Source: Cylindrobasidium torrendii FP15055 ss-10
Taxonomy: Eukaryota; Basidiomycota; Agaricomycetes; Agaricales; Physalacriaceae
Reading direction: 5' to 3'
Length of the DNA: 64,000 nt
Assembly (NCBI GenBank): GCA_000934385.1
Contig: KN880542.1
Coordinates: 1-64,000 of the forward strand
Below are positions 35,604-46,557 of the stretch, piece after piece (within the stretch, counting starts at the first letter, position 1; each line of letters starts with the position of its first letter). The notes below the pieces were generated by a model. It was given only the letters and a program-made list of their open reading frames with translations, did no database searches and was not told the DNA's origin. The position numbers were made by a program, and so were the translations under genes.

Positions 35604-36006
35604 ACTTGCTTTGGGCCTGGTTCGGAGGGATGGCACGTCTTATGGGTGGGAAGGAATTGAGGAGAGCGAGACAAATTATATATGTTTTGGACCGAACAAA
35701 AACCACGGCCAGTCGCCAGAGGGACCCGCTGAATTGTATAGAACATTGTCCTTTAACATCAGGCAAATCAAGACCTCCTGGTCATTGTTTTACAAAGCTG
35801 ACAAAGAGGCTAGCCTCGGGGCATCATGATCGGCCCGGAACCCGGAGCAAGAATGCGGGGAAGCTTGGCCTTGACTCTTGCCATGAGCGCCATCTGTCCA
35901 TCGTCCCTCCGCAATCGCAAGGGCCATTCCCTTCTGCTTCAACAATCTCTTCTGCCCGAATCTCTTTGGCAAAATTAGCTTCCAAGTCACACCACAACCC
36001 GGCTTT
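35604..36006. promoter_or_regulatory. Divergent promoter region
   Basis: About 400 bp between the RBR ligase (minus) and phosphatase (plus) starts. No sharp TATA box; nothing else recognised. Confidence 0.45.
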
Positions 36007-36695
36007 ATGCTGTCCTTCCCTTCGCCGCGATGGGAAAAGGCGCTGCGAGCCACCAAACTGTCGACTGCGCGCTTGCCCGGCCTGAAGGCCGCCACCAGCA
36101 TGATCCTTCCCAACCTGTATCTGTCCAATTGTTGGATCGCACGAGACGAGGCCGAACTTACTCGTCACGGTATCACACATGTCATCTCCCTCCTCGAACA
36201 GGACCCCGACATCCCCGCCTGCATCGACGAAGACAACTGCTTGTGGATCAATGTTGCTGATCGACCAGAAGCTGACCTCCTCCGCCATCTGGAACAAACA
36301 ACTGCGTTCATCCAGGAAGCGCTTGAAGGAAAGAATAACAAGGTACTGGTGCGTTTGCCGGATTCCCAGATGTAACTGAACGGTGTTTTCATGACGCTGA
36401 GTAGGTACACTGTGTCCAAGGGGTCAGCAGGAGCCCTACAGTCGTATGCGCCTACCTCTGTTCAACTGGAATGGAACCTGGAGCCGCGTTGAAGCTCGTG
36501 CAATCCAAGCGTGGGATTGTACGCCCAAACGATGGATTTCTACAGCAGTTGCACATCTTTGCGAGGCGCTATCCCGTTCATCATCCACCTGCGCCCAAGC
36601 CGGACGGATTCCTAGTCCGGAGTCTGCGTATGGTGAAGAAAGATGCGGCTGTGGTTCCCGCCAGGTGTGTACAGCTCGTGGTGGGCGCAATGTAA
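36007..36695 (+). CDS. Dual-specificity protein phosphatase
   Basis: Dephosphorylates Ser/Thr and Tyr residues through a cysteine intermediate. ATG 36007 opens exon 1. The domain begins MILPNLYLSNCWIARDEAEL and continues HGITHVISLLEQD. The general-acid Asp is probably in NVADRPEADLL. An intron after NNKVL joins to the active-site loop VHCVQGVSRSPTVVCAYL (HC..G.SRS signature intact). The end of the domain is IVRPNDGFLQQLHIF. About 200 residues, mostly the catalytic domain, so an atypical small member; the target cannot be told from sequence. Confidence 0.88.
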
Positions 36696-37006
36696 CTGAT
36701 GTTGTACTTTCTTTAGTTGAAGTAACCGTCATTAATGTGTATACATAGGCCCAAGGACTACAATTAGGACAGCAAAATGAAAATTATCCACTGACTATGT
36801 GAGCTTTGTCTCAACAAGTCGGCGATTTGGTGCAACTAGCCTCAAAGTTCATGTTCTCAACCCAGAGGCTATTGCAGAAGACTCCCATCTTCTTTGACTT
36901 CTTTGACGTCGTTTACATAAAGTAGCCCCTCGTCGTCACGCCCGTAAATATCCTCGGCACCCGCTCCAGTGAAGGCTCCAACGGTCCCCGACGCTGGTTC
37001 AAGCGG
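36696..37006. other. Intergenic
   Basis: Nothing recognised besides probable promoter sequence for the GH27 gene. Confidence 0.45.
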
Positions 37007-38720
37007 ATGATAGATCGTTCCCCGCTTCCTTTATTCATTATTCTCCCCGTCTCCTTCTTTCCTTCCACCATCCCCTTCCTTTCGTTTTTGACCATGTTCT
37101 ACCCAGCTGTCGCTGCGAGACAGTTCCTTGCGTCCGTCGACGGCTACCCGCCACTTCACTCTTTGTCGATCGCGACGACGGCAAATGGCTTCGATTCCCC
37201 CGCCCGTGGCTGGAACTCGTTTGGAATTCAGAGCAACCCCAACACAACGCCAAACTGGACCTATGACCAGGAGCATGTCCTCGCGCAGTGCGACGCGTTG
37301 GAAGGCCCATTAGCAGACCTTGGATACACTTACTGCAGTTTGGACTCTGGCTGGTCAGTCGGGCTCTCCGGTGACGAGCACGGTCGTATCATCTATGATG
37401 CCGACAAGTTCAACATCACAGAAATGGCGGATCATCTGCACGAGCGAGGTATGTTGTGCTGTTCATTCAGGTTGTCAGACTGTACTGACGCGTCGGGAAG
37501 GGCTGAACATTGGTGTATATGTCGTCCCCGGCGCCTTCCAGGGCGACGCGAATAAGACCATCGCTGGCACGGACATTACCATAGGTGAGGCATGCTATGG
37601 TGACAACGGTCTTGGGCGGTGCAACTGGAACTACACTGTTGAAGGCGCGCAGCAGTGGCACGATAGTGTAGTGCAGCAGTTTGCCGAATGGTGCGTGGTT
37701 ACCGGCCGTCGCCCACTCTGTACTTACGCTTGTGGGCTGCTAGGGGAGTGGACTTCATCAAGCTCGACTATGTTACACCTGGCTCGCCCGAGAATAATGT
37801 TAACCTTCCTGCGGATACCTCAAATGACGTGGTTGCGTACCACCGTGCCATCGAGAAGTCTGGACGGCCAATGCGGCTGGATATTAGTTGGAAGCTCGAG
37901 CGGAACTCGGAGTTCTTCCCTATCTGGTCTTCCAGCGCGGATACCTTCCGCACCGACCAGGACATCAACAATGGCGGTGAGGGCAGTTTCCTGAAATGGA
38001 GCACTGTGCAGCGCGCCATCAACAACTACCGACAGTATATGTCTGAGCATTCGCGTCAAGACGAAGTCCTCACCATCTATCCCGACTTGGATAACCTATA
38101 CGTGGGCAATACACCTGAAATCAACGGTGTTTCGGAGGACGAGCGCTTCTCTATCATGAGCCATTGGATGGCAGCTGGATCCAACCTCATGATAGGGAAC
38201 GACCTCACCAACCTCGACGGTGCGTCGCACTGCCTCCCTTAATTCCGACATACTGATGATCTGTACAGATACTGGCCGCAGCATCCTCACCAACGCCGAC
38301 GCCCTCGCTGTAGCAGACTTTGCAGCGACATACCCGATACGGCCGCGAAACCCTGGTACCGGCCTGCGACGTGCCAAGCAGCTGCAGGCATGGATTGGTG
38401 GACCGTCACCAACCGGCGAGACTGTCATCCTTCTTGCGAATTACGGCCCCGACCAAGGCAGCAGTGGCTTCCAATCGTCTCTTTCTGGTCCCCAGAATGT
38501 TTTGGTCACTTGGGCGGACCTCGGGATCACAGGCTCGTTTAAGGCCAAAGACGTGTGGAAGGGGCTTGACCTTGGTGAGGTCAATGATGGGTTCAATGCT
38601 ACCTTGAGAGAGGGCGAGAGTTTGCTGGTGAGGATGATGCCTACGGGGTCAGGATCCGAGTATGAGACGAGGACCGTGCACGGGAGGAGAAGGCACCACC
38701 ACAATCGAGGAGGACACTGA
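37007..38720 (+). CDS. GH27 alpha-galactosidase-like glycoside hydrolase
   Basis: Probable secreted enzyme removing alpha-linked galactose (or a related sugar) from oligo- or polysaccharides. Family features in order: RGWNSFG near the N-terminus, LGYTYCSLDSGW, then GVDFIKLDYVTPG carrying the KLDY nucleophile Asp, LDISWKLERNSEFF, FRTDQDINNGGE with a likely acid/base Asp, MSHWMAAGSNLMIGNDL, and a C-terminal beta domain (VILLANYGP). Three introns, at about 37450, 37692 and 38220. ATG 37007 gives a hydrophobic leader (LFIILPVSFFPSTIPFLSF), but that stretch is also pyrimidine-rich like a promoter; ATG 37094 would leave no signal peptide. The C-terminus ends in a His/Arg-rich tail. Confidence 0.87.
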
Positions 38721-39710
38721 ACGGAATCTGAACGCATGGAAAAAACATGGCTCTTGCAAAGAATTTAGATCGACCCATACCCATACCCATTCCTCTGTAC
38801 TCTGTCTTTACTAGAAGCACTCATTCTACATTAACGTACTTTAAGCCTCCCTCTCTCTGTCTTTCCTCTTGCCTTGTAGATAGTAACTGCCGCAAAATGT
38901 TCATAATCTGACGCTTCTGCATTTGCATTCGAGGCAGTTCTGAAGCATCTTGCTGAAATCAACGACTCATCTGACCTTGTTGGGCTGTGGGGAGCATCGA
39001 ATGACTTGATAAATCTCCCCGGATGCGCCGCCTGTTCGAGTCGGCACCTACTAAGCCCATCCTTTTCGTTGGAAGTGAAACTACATTGTCTTGTATACCG
39101 TGAGAAGGGACATGTGTGAGTGAGGTTCTGAATGCTTCGAGAGATGGTACGAGCGATAGTCAGGTGTGCACTATGATAGTGATAGCGGTGAACCGGGAAA
39201 TCTTTTCAGTGTGCGAGAACAGGCGTCGACAGACTTCCTGTCGACAAGGGAGATGCGGAGGTGCGACTGACTGGGATGCTTCTCTCACGATGTTCGATCT
39301 AGCGAAGTGCTGAAGATGTGACTGCTTGAGCGCTTGTATTTCAATTCCAGTGACACGGACGACCAGCCACAAATTGCCGTCCAACGGGGTATATACTATA
39401 CGTGTTACATAAACACGGCATGATGATCGATCATTCAACGGTTTCCGGCGACCGGTCATTTGGAACTGTCGACTTCGCACTGCCATCAAAGACTCATTGT
39501 TTTCTTACCGCCTGGCTCCACCTACATGATGTTTTCTCGAGGATTTTTGGGCGCAGCCAAGCAGATATTCACGCGGTTGAGATGTCCGATGACAGGAAAA
39601 CATTATTCTTTCGGCGTCGTTGACTTCATCTGGCCTGTTGTTGGGCAACACGAGGAGAAACAGGGTCTCCCCACTTTCATGCGAGTGCAGTCAAGCCCTG
39701 AAACGGAGGG
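38721..39710. other. Intergenic, no gene seen
   Basis: Contains 3' flank of the GH27 gene and the distal promoter of the thaumatin-like fragment. Short frames without motifs. Confidence 0.5.
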
Positions 39711-39716
39711 GGAGGG

Positions 39717-39723
39717 TATATAA
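39717..39723 (+). promoter_or_regulatory. TATA box of thaumatin-like copy 0
   Basis: TATATAA, 94 nt before ATG 39817. The leader resembles that of the full copy at 49551, including CAGATTCGC and a CAGTCGCA..TTTCAC element. Confidence 0.65.
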
Positions 39724-39816
39724 GTTGGACGTTGTGAATAGGTCATTCCTCAGATTCGCCTATTTTCTTTCTTTCGACGCAGTCGCATATTTCACTCTTC
39801 ACTCACTCCATTCACG

Positions 39817-40294
39817 ATGAACGGACTTCTTGCCTTTGTTTCCGCCGCGCTCGTTACTTCCGCGTACGCGCGCAAGTTCACAGTCACCAACAACTGTGAA
39901 TACACCGTTTGGCCCGCTGTATGGCCCCATCTCTCTATTCCGCTCCGGTAGAGCTCACATGTCGTTTAGATGTACACCGACCCCAATGTTGGCCCCTCCG
40001 TCCCCGACCATGTTACTGGCTGGGAGGCTGCTGCTGGCTCGACAGAGGAATTCGAGGTCCCCGACGACTGGAAGGCTGGTCGTATCTGGGGACGTACCGA
40101 GTGCGACTTCTCCACCAACCCGGGCCCTACTTCCTGTGTGACCGGTGGCTGCAACGGTGGACTTGAGTGCGACCCGAACACTGGCACTGTACGTCTTTGA
40201 GCCGCAGCTCAGCTAGTGATCAACTTGAGTAACTCATACTTTCTGCAGGGTGTCCCTCCCGTGACTGTTGCCGAGTGGACTCTTGAGGGTGACG
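39817..40294 (+). pseudogene. Thaumatin-like protein, 5' half only (copy 0)
   Basis: Matches the intact copy at 49551-50516: signal peptide MNGLLAFVSAALVTSAYA, then RKFTVTNNCEYTVWPA, the second exon (MYTDPNVGPSVPDHVTGWEA onward) identical in protein, and the start of exon 3 up to WTLEGD. DNA differences in exon 2 are silent. Similarity ends abruptly at about 40294 inside exon 3, where the sequence passes without a gap into gene X. The later exons, with most disulfide cysteines, are missing here. The frame up to the break is undamaged, so the break is very recent or an assembly join. A complementary 3' half lies at 55627-55887. Confidence 0.85.
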
Positions 40295-41450
40295 ACAGGC
40301 AAGACTGCGCACTGGTGGCTCCCCGCTCGCCATGGAGGACGACTCTAGCCGCCACCACTCGCTAGCACACGAGTTAGCTTTTGCATTGATGCCGGAGCCG
40401 AGCGCGGGGTCCAAGTTATTGGCAGAGGAGTTTGGAATAGAGTACGATGAAGGAGCTGAGGGTATCGACGGCGACAACGTGCACCCGGCAGATGCCACTA
40501 CGGAGTCCTCAACGTCACTGGCCTCCGAATTGGACTCGGATGGTACCCAACAGGACGAGGAAGAGCAGGAAGAAGACCCCCAGTTCGGGAGTCCCGTACT
40601 CGAATCACCTTCCAAGCACGACAAGAAGGACGCGATGGAAACCCTCGCGGAAAATCTCGAATCTACGGACAAATTCCTCTCCCATCTGCGCAACATTGAT
40701 GTTGATACGGCTTCCTCTTCCCACCAACCAGCACTCGAGAAGCTTGCATCGGATGTCATTCGGCGCCTTAACGATACTGCACGAGACCGGGAGTCCCAGG
40801 TTCGAGAGTTGCTTGAGTATGAGCGGGAATTCCGCAAGATATCAGTCGAGGTTGGCGGCACCGACGTCCTCGGTCAACTCGAAGAGATCACAGGCATTGA
40901 GGAGCTCTCGGATCAACCTCCCATCGATTCTTCAGCACCGCCTCCACGTCGTATGGCCTCGCTCGATGAAGAGCCCTTGCACCATGAAGAGGATTGGGAT
41001 CCCGACTTGGATCCAGATCATCACCACCATATGCTTGGTGATGAAGTTGAGGATGAGTTCGGGCCAACGCCCATATCACCACGAGATGTTATCCCACCAC
41101 CACCAACCATAACCGGTCCCCCGACGCCCGCAGTCGCGCTACCGCAATTAGCGGACCTCCGCTCATTTACGAGATCCCTCGTCTCCTCCCTTACTCTCAT
41201 CTCGGAGCAGACACAAATCAATGGTGCTGCCACCACAGAGGCCGGCCGCAAAATACGGGCGCTGAAGAACAAAGTTGGTGGTTGGCGGACCGACTGGGAT
41301 GGTGCAGAGCGCAGTCGAGTCAAGATTGAGAAGTGGGAGCTTGAAGGCGGCGTGAATGGGCGCAAGGTCGTGCAGGAGCATCTAAGTGCGTTTGAGATTG
41401 CACTTACAGACGCAGCTACGAAGACACAAGCTATCATGGCTCCTTCTTGA
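40295..41450 (+). CDS. Gene X, 3' part: acidic coiled-coil protein of unknown function
   Basis: Single open frame that already reads coherently right from the junction (RQARLRTGGSPLA) before the first ATG at 40332 (MEDDSSRHHSLAHELAFALM). The only stop upstream in this frame, at 40290-40292, lies in thaumatin-derived sequence, so the true 5' end is missing. Features: EFGIEYDEGAEGID, an acidic Glu-rich stretch, a helical segment (SDVIRRLNDTARDRESQVRE), Pro/His-rich linkers, and a C-terminal helical region (ADLRSFTRSLVSSLTLISEQ). No domain recognised. A likely first exon lies at 55407-55526. If 40332 is used, the product is 372 residues. Confidence 0.7.
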
Positions 41451-41933
41451 AGATACCAAATCCATTAGTCCGTTGTCGCTTTGCCATCCCACCTGTGCAC
41501 GTCTTGCTTTACTTATCTTTATGTCCTACACCAATTACTTATCTCTACAACCACACTAGACCCGGAAAACACTGTAAATTGGATGGAATATTCGACTCTC
41601 CCAGCTGCGAGCTATCGATCACGGATGTACCAAGTCAGGCTTACCTCTCGTGTTGTCCTCCGTCCCGTGCGCACGTCAATAAGAGATTCAGGTCGCCAAT
41701 GTCTATGTTTCCCGTTATGGGGCGTGCGCCGCAACGGCACGATCCCTCCATGTTGTTCATAACTGCCCCTAAAAGCCGACATCTCTCCTTCTATCTTACT
41801 TCCACATCCTACTCCTACGAGCCACAAACACCTATTTTCTGCACACACTATCCCCACACTCTAGAGGTACGCAGTCCTCGTCCTGGACTATCCTTTTCAA
41901 ATCTTTGTTGCACAGTCTCTTTGCTTTCGTCCA
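41451..41933. other. Intergenic
   Basis: 3' flank of gene X and promoter of the next F-box gene. Nothing else recognised. Confidence 0.45.
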
Positions 41934-43352
41934 ATGGCCGGGATTGCAGAATGGGATTTCACATCGCCTTACGAGGCCTTTCTCTTGGACCCCTCTTCTC
42001 TGGACGAATCGACCATGGCCGATATACGGCAATTTGTCGCTAAACAAGAGGCCCGCCTTTCCGAGCTGGACAACACCATAGCTCATATGTCCTTCCGCAA
42101 CGACGACCATCTCGAGCGCGTGATGTCGCACAGGAGTGCTGTGAACAAGTTCGTTGTGCGCCACAAGGCGATCCTCAGCATCAACGTATTCTCGAACCGA
42201 ATTCCTATCGAAAGACCCAAGTCGCTCCTCGGCATCAAAAGCGAAGTTCCAGTCGAAATCTGGTGCTATATTTTCAAGTTATGTCTCCCTCAGCCCTGGG
42301 GCGTGAACTTGAGCGCCAGTAGCCCTCTCGATGAATACAGCCCTTGGGCCATCGCCGGGGTCTGCATGCCTTGGAGGGACATTGCCCTCGGGATGCCGGA
42401 GTTGTGGTCGACCTTCAAGATGGGTACGAAAAGATACGATCCAGAGCGCATCGACCGACCTCCCATCGCGCTGACTGTCAAAAGAGCCGCTGGAAAACCC
42501 CTTTCGCTCACGGTCGACAATAACATCAACTACTTTCCGGATCGAGCGGCCGGTCTCATCCCATGGGAGCAAGTTCATACTCTGAGAGTCCATCAGTCGC
42601 GGGCTATAAGCCGCTCTGTCAGATTCGACACGTACCAATTGCTTTCTCTATGCAAGAACCTGCATACAGTCGATCTATGCCATGATGTCTTCCATGAAGA
42701 CGGATACCGCTCCAAAATCGCTGTTATTCTGCCGTGTGTTCGACGCTTGAGTGTAACATGCACCGACACGATGTTGGCTAATTTACGAGCTCCCGTGCTC
42801 CGTGAGTTGGCCATCACCGTCGACGACTTCAACGAAGCGAGGCGCCGCAGCGTGACCAACTTTCTCAGCCACAGCGGCAGCGGCGTGCAGCGCTTTGTGG
42901 TGCATGCGCCTCGGGAAATGGTCACCCACCTCGACATCTTCGACACGACTACGCCCACTCAGAAACTTCGAAGCTTCATCAGGGAGATTTGTCCCCTGCT
43001 TCCTAACCTTCGCGAGCTGGATATGAACATGATGGGTTCCACGCCTCTGCAAGACTTGAGCTGGCTTGCGCTCGAGGCATCTGCGCTTCCCCACCTCACC
43101 ACTCTGCGGTTCTTCCTTGGCGATAACCTGGACAAGGTCAGGCGGTCGTCCGGGTTCACGGATAGGCTGCGAACGTTGGCTGGGACAAGGGCATTGAAGG
43201 AGGTCGTTCTCGGGTTTGCCAATGTCAAACCCAGAATGGCGCACAGGCTGGTGCATAATCCGTTTGGCCAAGGGGTGGAGGCGCTGAGAGGCGCAGGGAT
43301 CAAGGTGAACTTGATACTAGATAGCGGTGCTTGGTATCCGGACTACTGGTAG
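41934..43352 (+). CDS. F-box-like protein, family member 0
   Basis: Intronless, 472 residues, plus strand, same family as the four minus-strand genes at 50.7-59.5 kb. Opening pattern DFTSPYEAFLLDP, helical region, F-box-like core VPVEIWCYIFKLCLP, then CMPWRDIALGMPELWSTFKMG and irregular leucine-rich-type repeats (LPNLRELDMNMM; LPHLTTLRFFLG). Such proteins usually act as substrate adaptors of SCF ubiquitin ligases; the target is unknown. Unlike the paralogues it has about 21 extra residues (NVFSNRIPIERPKSLLG and flanks) just before the F-box core; no in-frame intron removes them cleanly. Confidence 0.8.
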   Translation: MAGIAEWDFTSPYEAFLLDPSSLDESTMADIRQFVAKQEARLSELDNTIAHMSFRNDDHLERVMSHRSAVNKFVVRHKAILSINVFSNRIPIERPKSLLGIKSEVPVEIWCYIFKLCLPQPWGVNLSASSPLDEYSPWAIAGVCMPWRDIALGMPELWSTFKMGTKRYDPERIDRPPIALTVKRAAGKPLSLTVDNNINYFPDRAAGLIPWEQVHTLRVHQSRAISRSVRFDTYQLLSLCKNLHTVDLCHDVFHEDGYRSKIAVILPCVRRLSVTCTDTMLANLRAPVLRELAITVDDFNEARRRSVTNFLSHSGSGVQRFVVHAPREMVTHLDIFDTTTPTQKLRSFIREICPLLPNLRELDMNMMGSTPLQDLSWLALEASALPHLTTLRFFLGDNLDKVRRSSGFTDRLRTLAGTRALKEVVLGFANVKPRMAHRLVHNPFGQGVEALRGAGIKVNLILDSGAWYPDYW

Positions 43353-44016
43353 ACAGAGATTTTCGTTAGCATAGTCCCGGCATTTTAGCTGTAATAGATG
43401 AGTGTGGTCGCCTCTGATGCAGTGCTGTACTGTACAGTGGATTTGGACAATGGTATTGCAAGTATCCGGTGCCCATGAATTTAGGTTAGTAGCTTGAGCT
43501 TGAACTCCCGTTACAAGACAGACAGCACCCAAAACCGTCTTGTCACGGTCTGTCACGACGTCACTCGCCATCAAATCTGACATGACACGTGGTTATCGAT
43601 AGCTTGAAGAATGCGACTGTGGTGGTACCCGCTCCATGTTCAAACCGAGTCCAAACCTCCGCATTGTAATTGGCTCTGCGTCACTACCAGGGTGCGTCAG
43701 TGGCACCCTAACCAAGCGTGTCCTGCGCCTATGGATTAGTGCTGCATATAGTGCTCGTTCCCGCCGCGTCCGACGCGCCTGTCGGCCTGCAAGAACAGAA
43801 CAACAATGAAGAAGATATCCGCATGCTCTGATTGGCTGGCGGAATGGCAATTGAGAAAACCCTGCAAACCGGGATTTTTTGCTTCCGAGCCATTTGACCG
43901 CGAGGGTACCCGCAAGGTACCCACTTTCTGGTGTTTATGTGAAGGTCAAGCTTTTCCTGCTGACCTTGCCTCCTACATCCATCCGTCTGCGCTTGACCGC
44001 TTTCTTCCCCGACACA
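43353..44016. other. Intergenic
   Basis: No supported gene; only short frames in all six directions. Confidence 0.45.
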
Positions 44017-45326
44017 ATGGCCACCCAAGTCGTATCGCAAATAATGCGCCGAGCTGAAGAAGAGGAGCTCAATTGTGGCAGCGGTGGAGGAGCAGATAAT
44101 ATGCTTGGCTTGAGGATAGCGTCCATCTTCATCATCCTCGTTGGATCTACATCTGGCGCGCTATTCCCTGTACTGGCGAAGAACTCATCTTGGTTACATG
44201 TCCCAAAATCTGTCTTCGAGTGCGTACACTCGTGCACACTGCGATCGACGATGTTGGGCTGACTGAAAAATCACAGCTTTGCAAAATATTTCGGTAGCGG
44301 GGTCATAGTGCGTTTTCTATACACTCTCTCATTCACTTCCATCTAACGCTTCGATGTGTGTAGATAGCCACCGCGTTCATTCACCTCCTTGTTCCCGGCA
44401 TTGAGGCTCTCGAATCGCCGTGTTTACCAGCTGGATGGTCAGAATACGTGCGTCGCATCTACAGCCTACCCGTACTATGCTGATTCCGCTCCTTTACTAG
44501 CCCTACGCCTTTGCACTCTGCCTCCTCAGCATATTCCTCATCTTCATCGTCGAGGTCTTCGCATTCCGCTGGGGGACACACAAACTTGCCATGATTGGGA
44601 TGCAACATGGTGCGTCCTATCCTCCTCCTTCCCTTCTGGATTGATGTTTACATTTGTGCAGATGCACACGGCCACGGAACAGGCAGCCATGCGGCCCATG
44701 GACCAGAGGGCAATGTCACCGACACCAAGTCCAGTCTCGACGATTCCACCGATATCGAGGCTGCGGAGAGCACGCACGCGCTCGACACGACACACACTCA
44801 GATTGTTGGTGTTGCTATCCTCGAGCTCGGAGTCGTTCTGCACAGTATACTTATCGGCCTCACCCTCGCGGTGAGCGAAGAGTTCAAGATCCTCTTTGTC
44901 GTACTTGTCTTCCACCGTGAGGGTTTAATACTCCCTTGTCGAATAAAGACTTACCCATTATCAGAAACATTCGAAGGCCTTGGGATAGGTTCTCGGCTCG
45001 CTTTCCTTGACCTTCCAGCGTCATATGGATGGATGCGCATGGCTGGAGCCATCATGTATGGACTCACTACACCAGTTGGCGTTGCAGTCGGCCTGGCTGT
45101 GCGGACAACCTACAACCCGGAAAGCGCAACTGCATCCATAGTATCCGGCGTCCTCGACTCGTTCAGCGCAGGCATTCTCATCTACACGGGCATGGTCGAG
45201 CTCCTCGCACACGAGTTCCTTTTCAATAAGGAGATGATGAAGGGGTCGACTGGGCAGTTGTGCTATGCGATTGGGTGTATGATGCTTGGATGCGCGCTTA
45301 TGGCCCTCATCGGAAAATGGGCATAA
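44017..45326 (+). CDS. ZIP-family zinc/iron transporter
   Basis: Plasma-membrane or organelle importer of divalent metals, most like fungal Zrt1/Zrt2. Start MATQVVSQIMRRAEEEELNC at ATG 44017. Helix 1 has GLRIASIFIILVGSTSGALFP; helix 2 SGVIIATAFIHLL; a His-rich cytosolic loop has HDAHGHGTGSH. Helix 4 has the metal-site pattern VVLHSILIGLTLAV. Helix 5, rebuilt across an intron, has LVFHQTFEGLGIGSRLA. The end is CMMLGCALMALIGKWA. Introns near 44220, 44308, 44447, 44607 and 44917. All metal-site residues I can place are present. Confidence 0.93.
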
Positions 45327-46480
45327 CACTTGGTGGCTCATGGGATGTTTGGTGTATCGAGCGACGGTCGAAGCACGACCAGATGTACGGACTGACTCCC
45401 CGCCGAGGTGCGGTCAGATATCTGTGGTATAGGACGTTAGGGACGTACCATATTCACGAAGAACTGTAATCTACTGTATTTTCTAAGTGCATCATACATA
45501 CTATTTACCGTACACTACGATGTCGGGTTCTTGGTTATTAAAAGCGCAATGTCCAATTCATCTAGTGCTTTGGCTACCACCAATTTTGTTGGTGAGAGTA
45601 GCGCGAGTGCCGCGATTTGGCGCTAGAGGAGTCACCAATTCGGTGCGAGTGGGCCTTAGCGAATTGAGTGGCGTCGAGTCACATGACAAGTTGATGGGAT
45701 ATCAGCTCGGCTGCCCGGCATGCTGCCGGTTCACGCCCATGTCATTGATGACCTGGACAGCGCTCGCCATGTTGAGACCTTTGAGACCTTTGAGATTTCA
45801 CCGACATGCCCTATCTCATCCTGAATCGTGGACAACTGCCTGGCCTGCTCTGTGTGTCGAGAATCAAGGCCACATTTTTTCTAGTTCGCACGAGTCGTCG
45901 GGCCTCGCTACTATTGTCTCGGCGTAAGGGAAACCCCGGGGGTACCGGACAGGCACAACGATCCCGACAATTTGCGCGGCGGACAATGCGCTCAGTCTGG
46001 CCTCCCCCTCTTCACCGTCGGTTTTTCGGGCGAAAATAGCAGAATCCTTTTGCCCGAATGTATAGGCCATCCTCCCGTTCTCCCTCCTAAGCGGATATAT
46101 TTTACTTTGCAGAGGTCTCTGAATGAGTTTGCTCGACCTCGGCCGCTCTGCAGCCCTTTACACCGGATTTCATCGAAGCGGTCCGCACCACCGCGTCTTC
46201 CGTCTCCGATCGGGTTAGATGTCGACTAATACCTCCGCATAACTCTCTTTTCGCTATCCTCCACTTGCCATCCGTTTTTCAGGAGTCCCGCAGGCCTAGT
46301 GTGCACCAAACTCGAGTCATCGTCCGCTCCGGAATGTTGCAAAGCATGCCGACAGGCTCCTCGGGGCAGAATTATCAGCGCAAAGACGTCGATAAATTTA
46401 GAAAACTCAGCACGAGGAGCTCTCGGATATTGACCATATGCAGCGCATATATGCCCATGCGGGTGCGCTCTCAGAGGGCT
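45327..46480. other. Intergenic, no gene seen
   Basis: Over 1 kb between two transporter genes. Frames are short, often without ATG, and without motifs. Probably the promoter and leader of the peptide transporter. Confidence 0.5.
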
Positions 46481-46488
46481 TATAAAAA
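46481..46488 (+). promoter_or_regulatory. TATA box of the peptide transporter gene
   Basis: TATAAAAA, 77 nt before ATG 46558, followed by a C-rich leader. Confidence 0.65.
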
Positions 46489-46557
46489 GAGAACCTGTGG
46501 GTCCCGGGCCCTCCCTAGCTGCTGCCTCACCCTCCTCCCCTCCACACCCAGACCATC

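Noticed and set aside
39410..39440. Short palindrome ATGATCGATCAT
   Set aside because: Twelve bases only; expected by chance at this scale.
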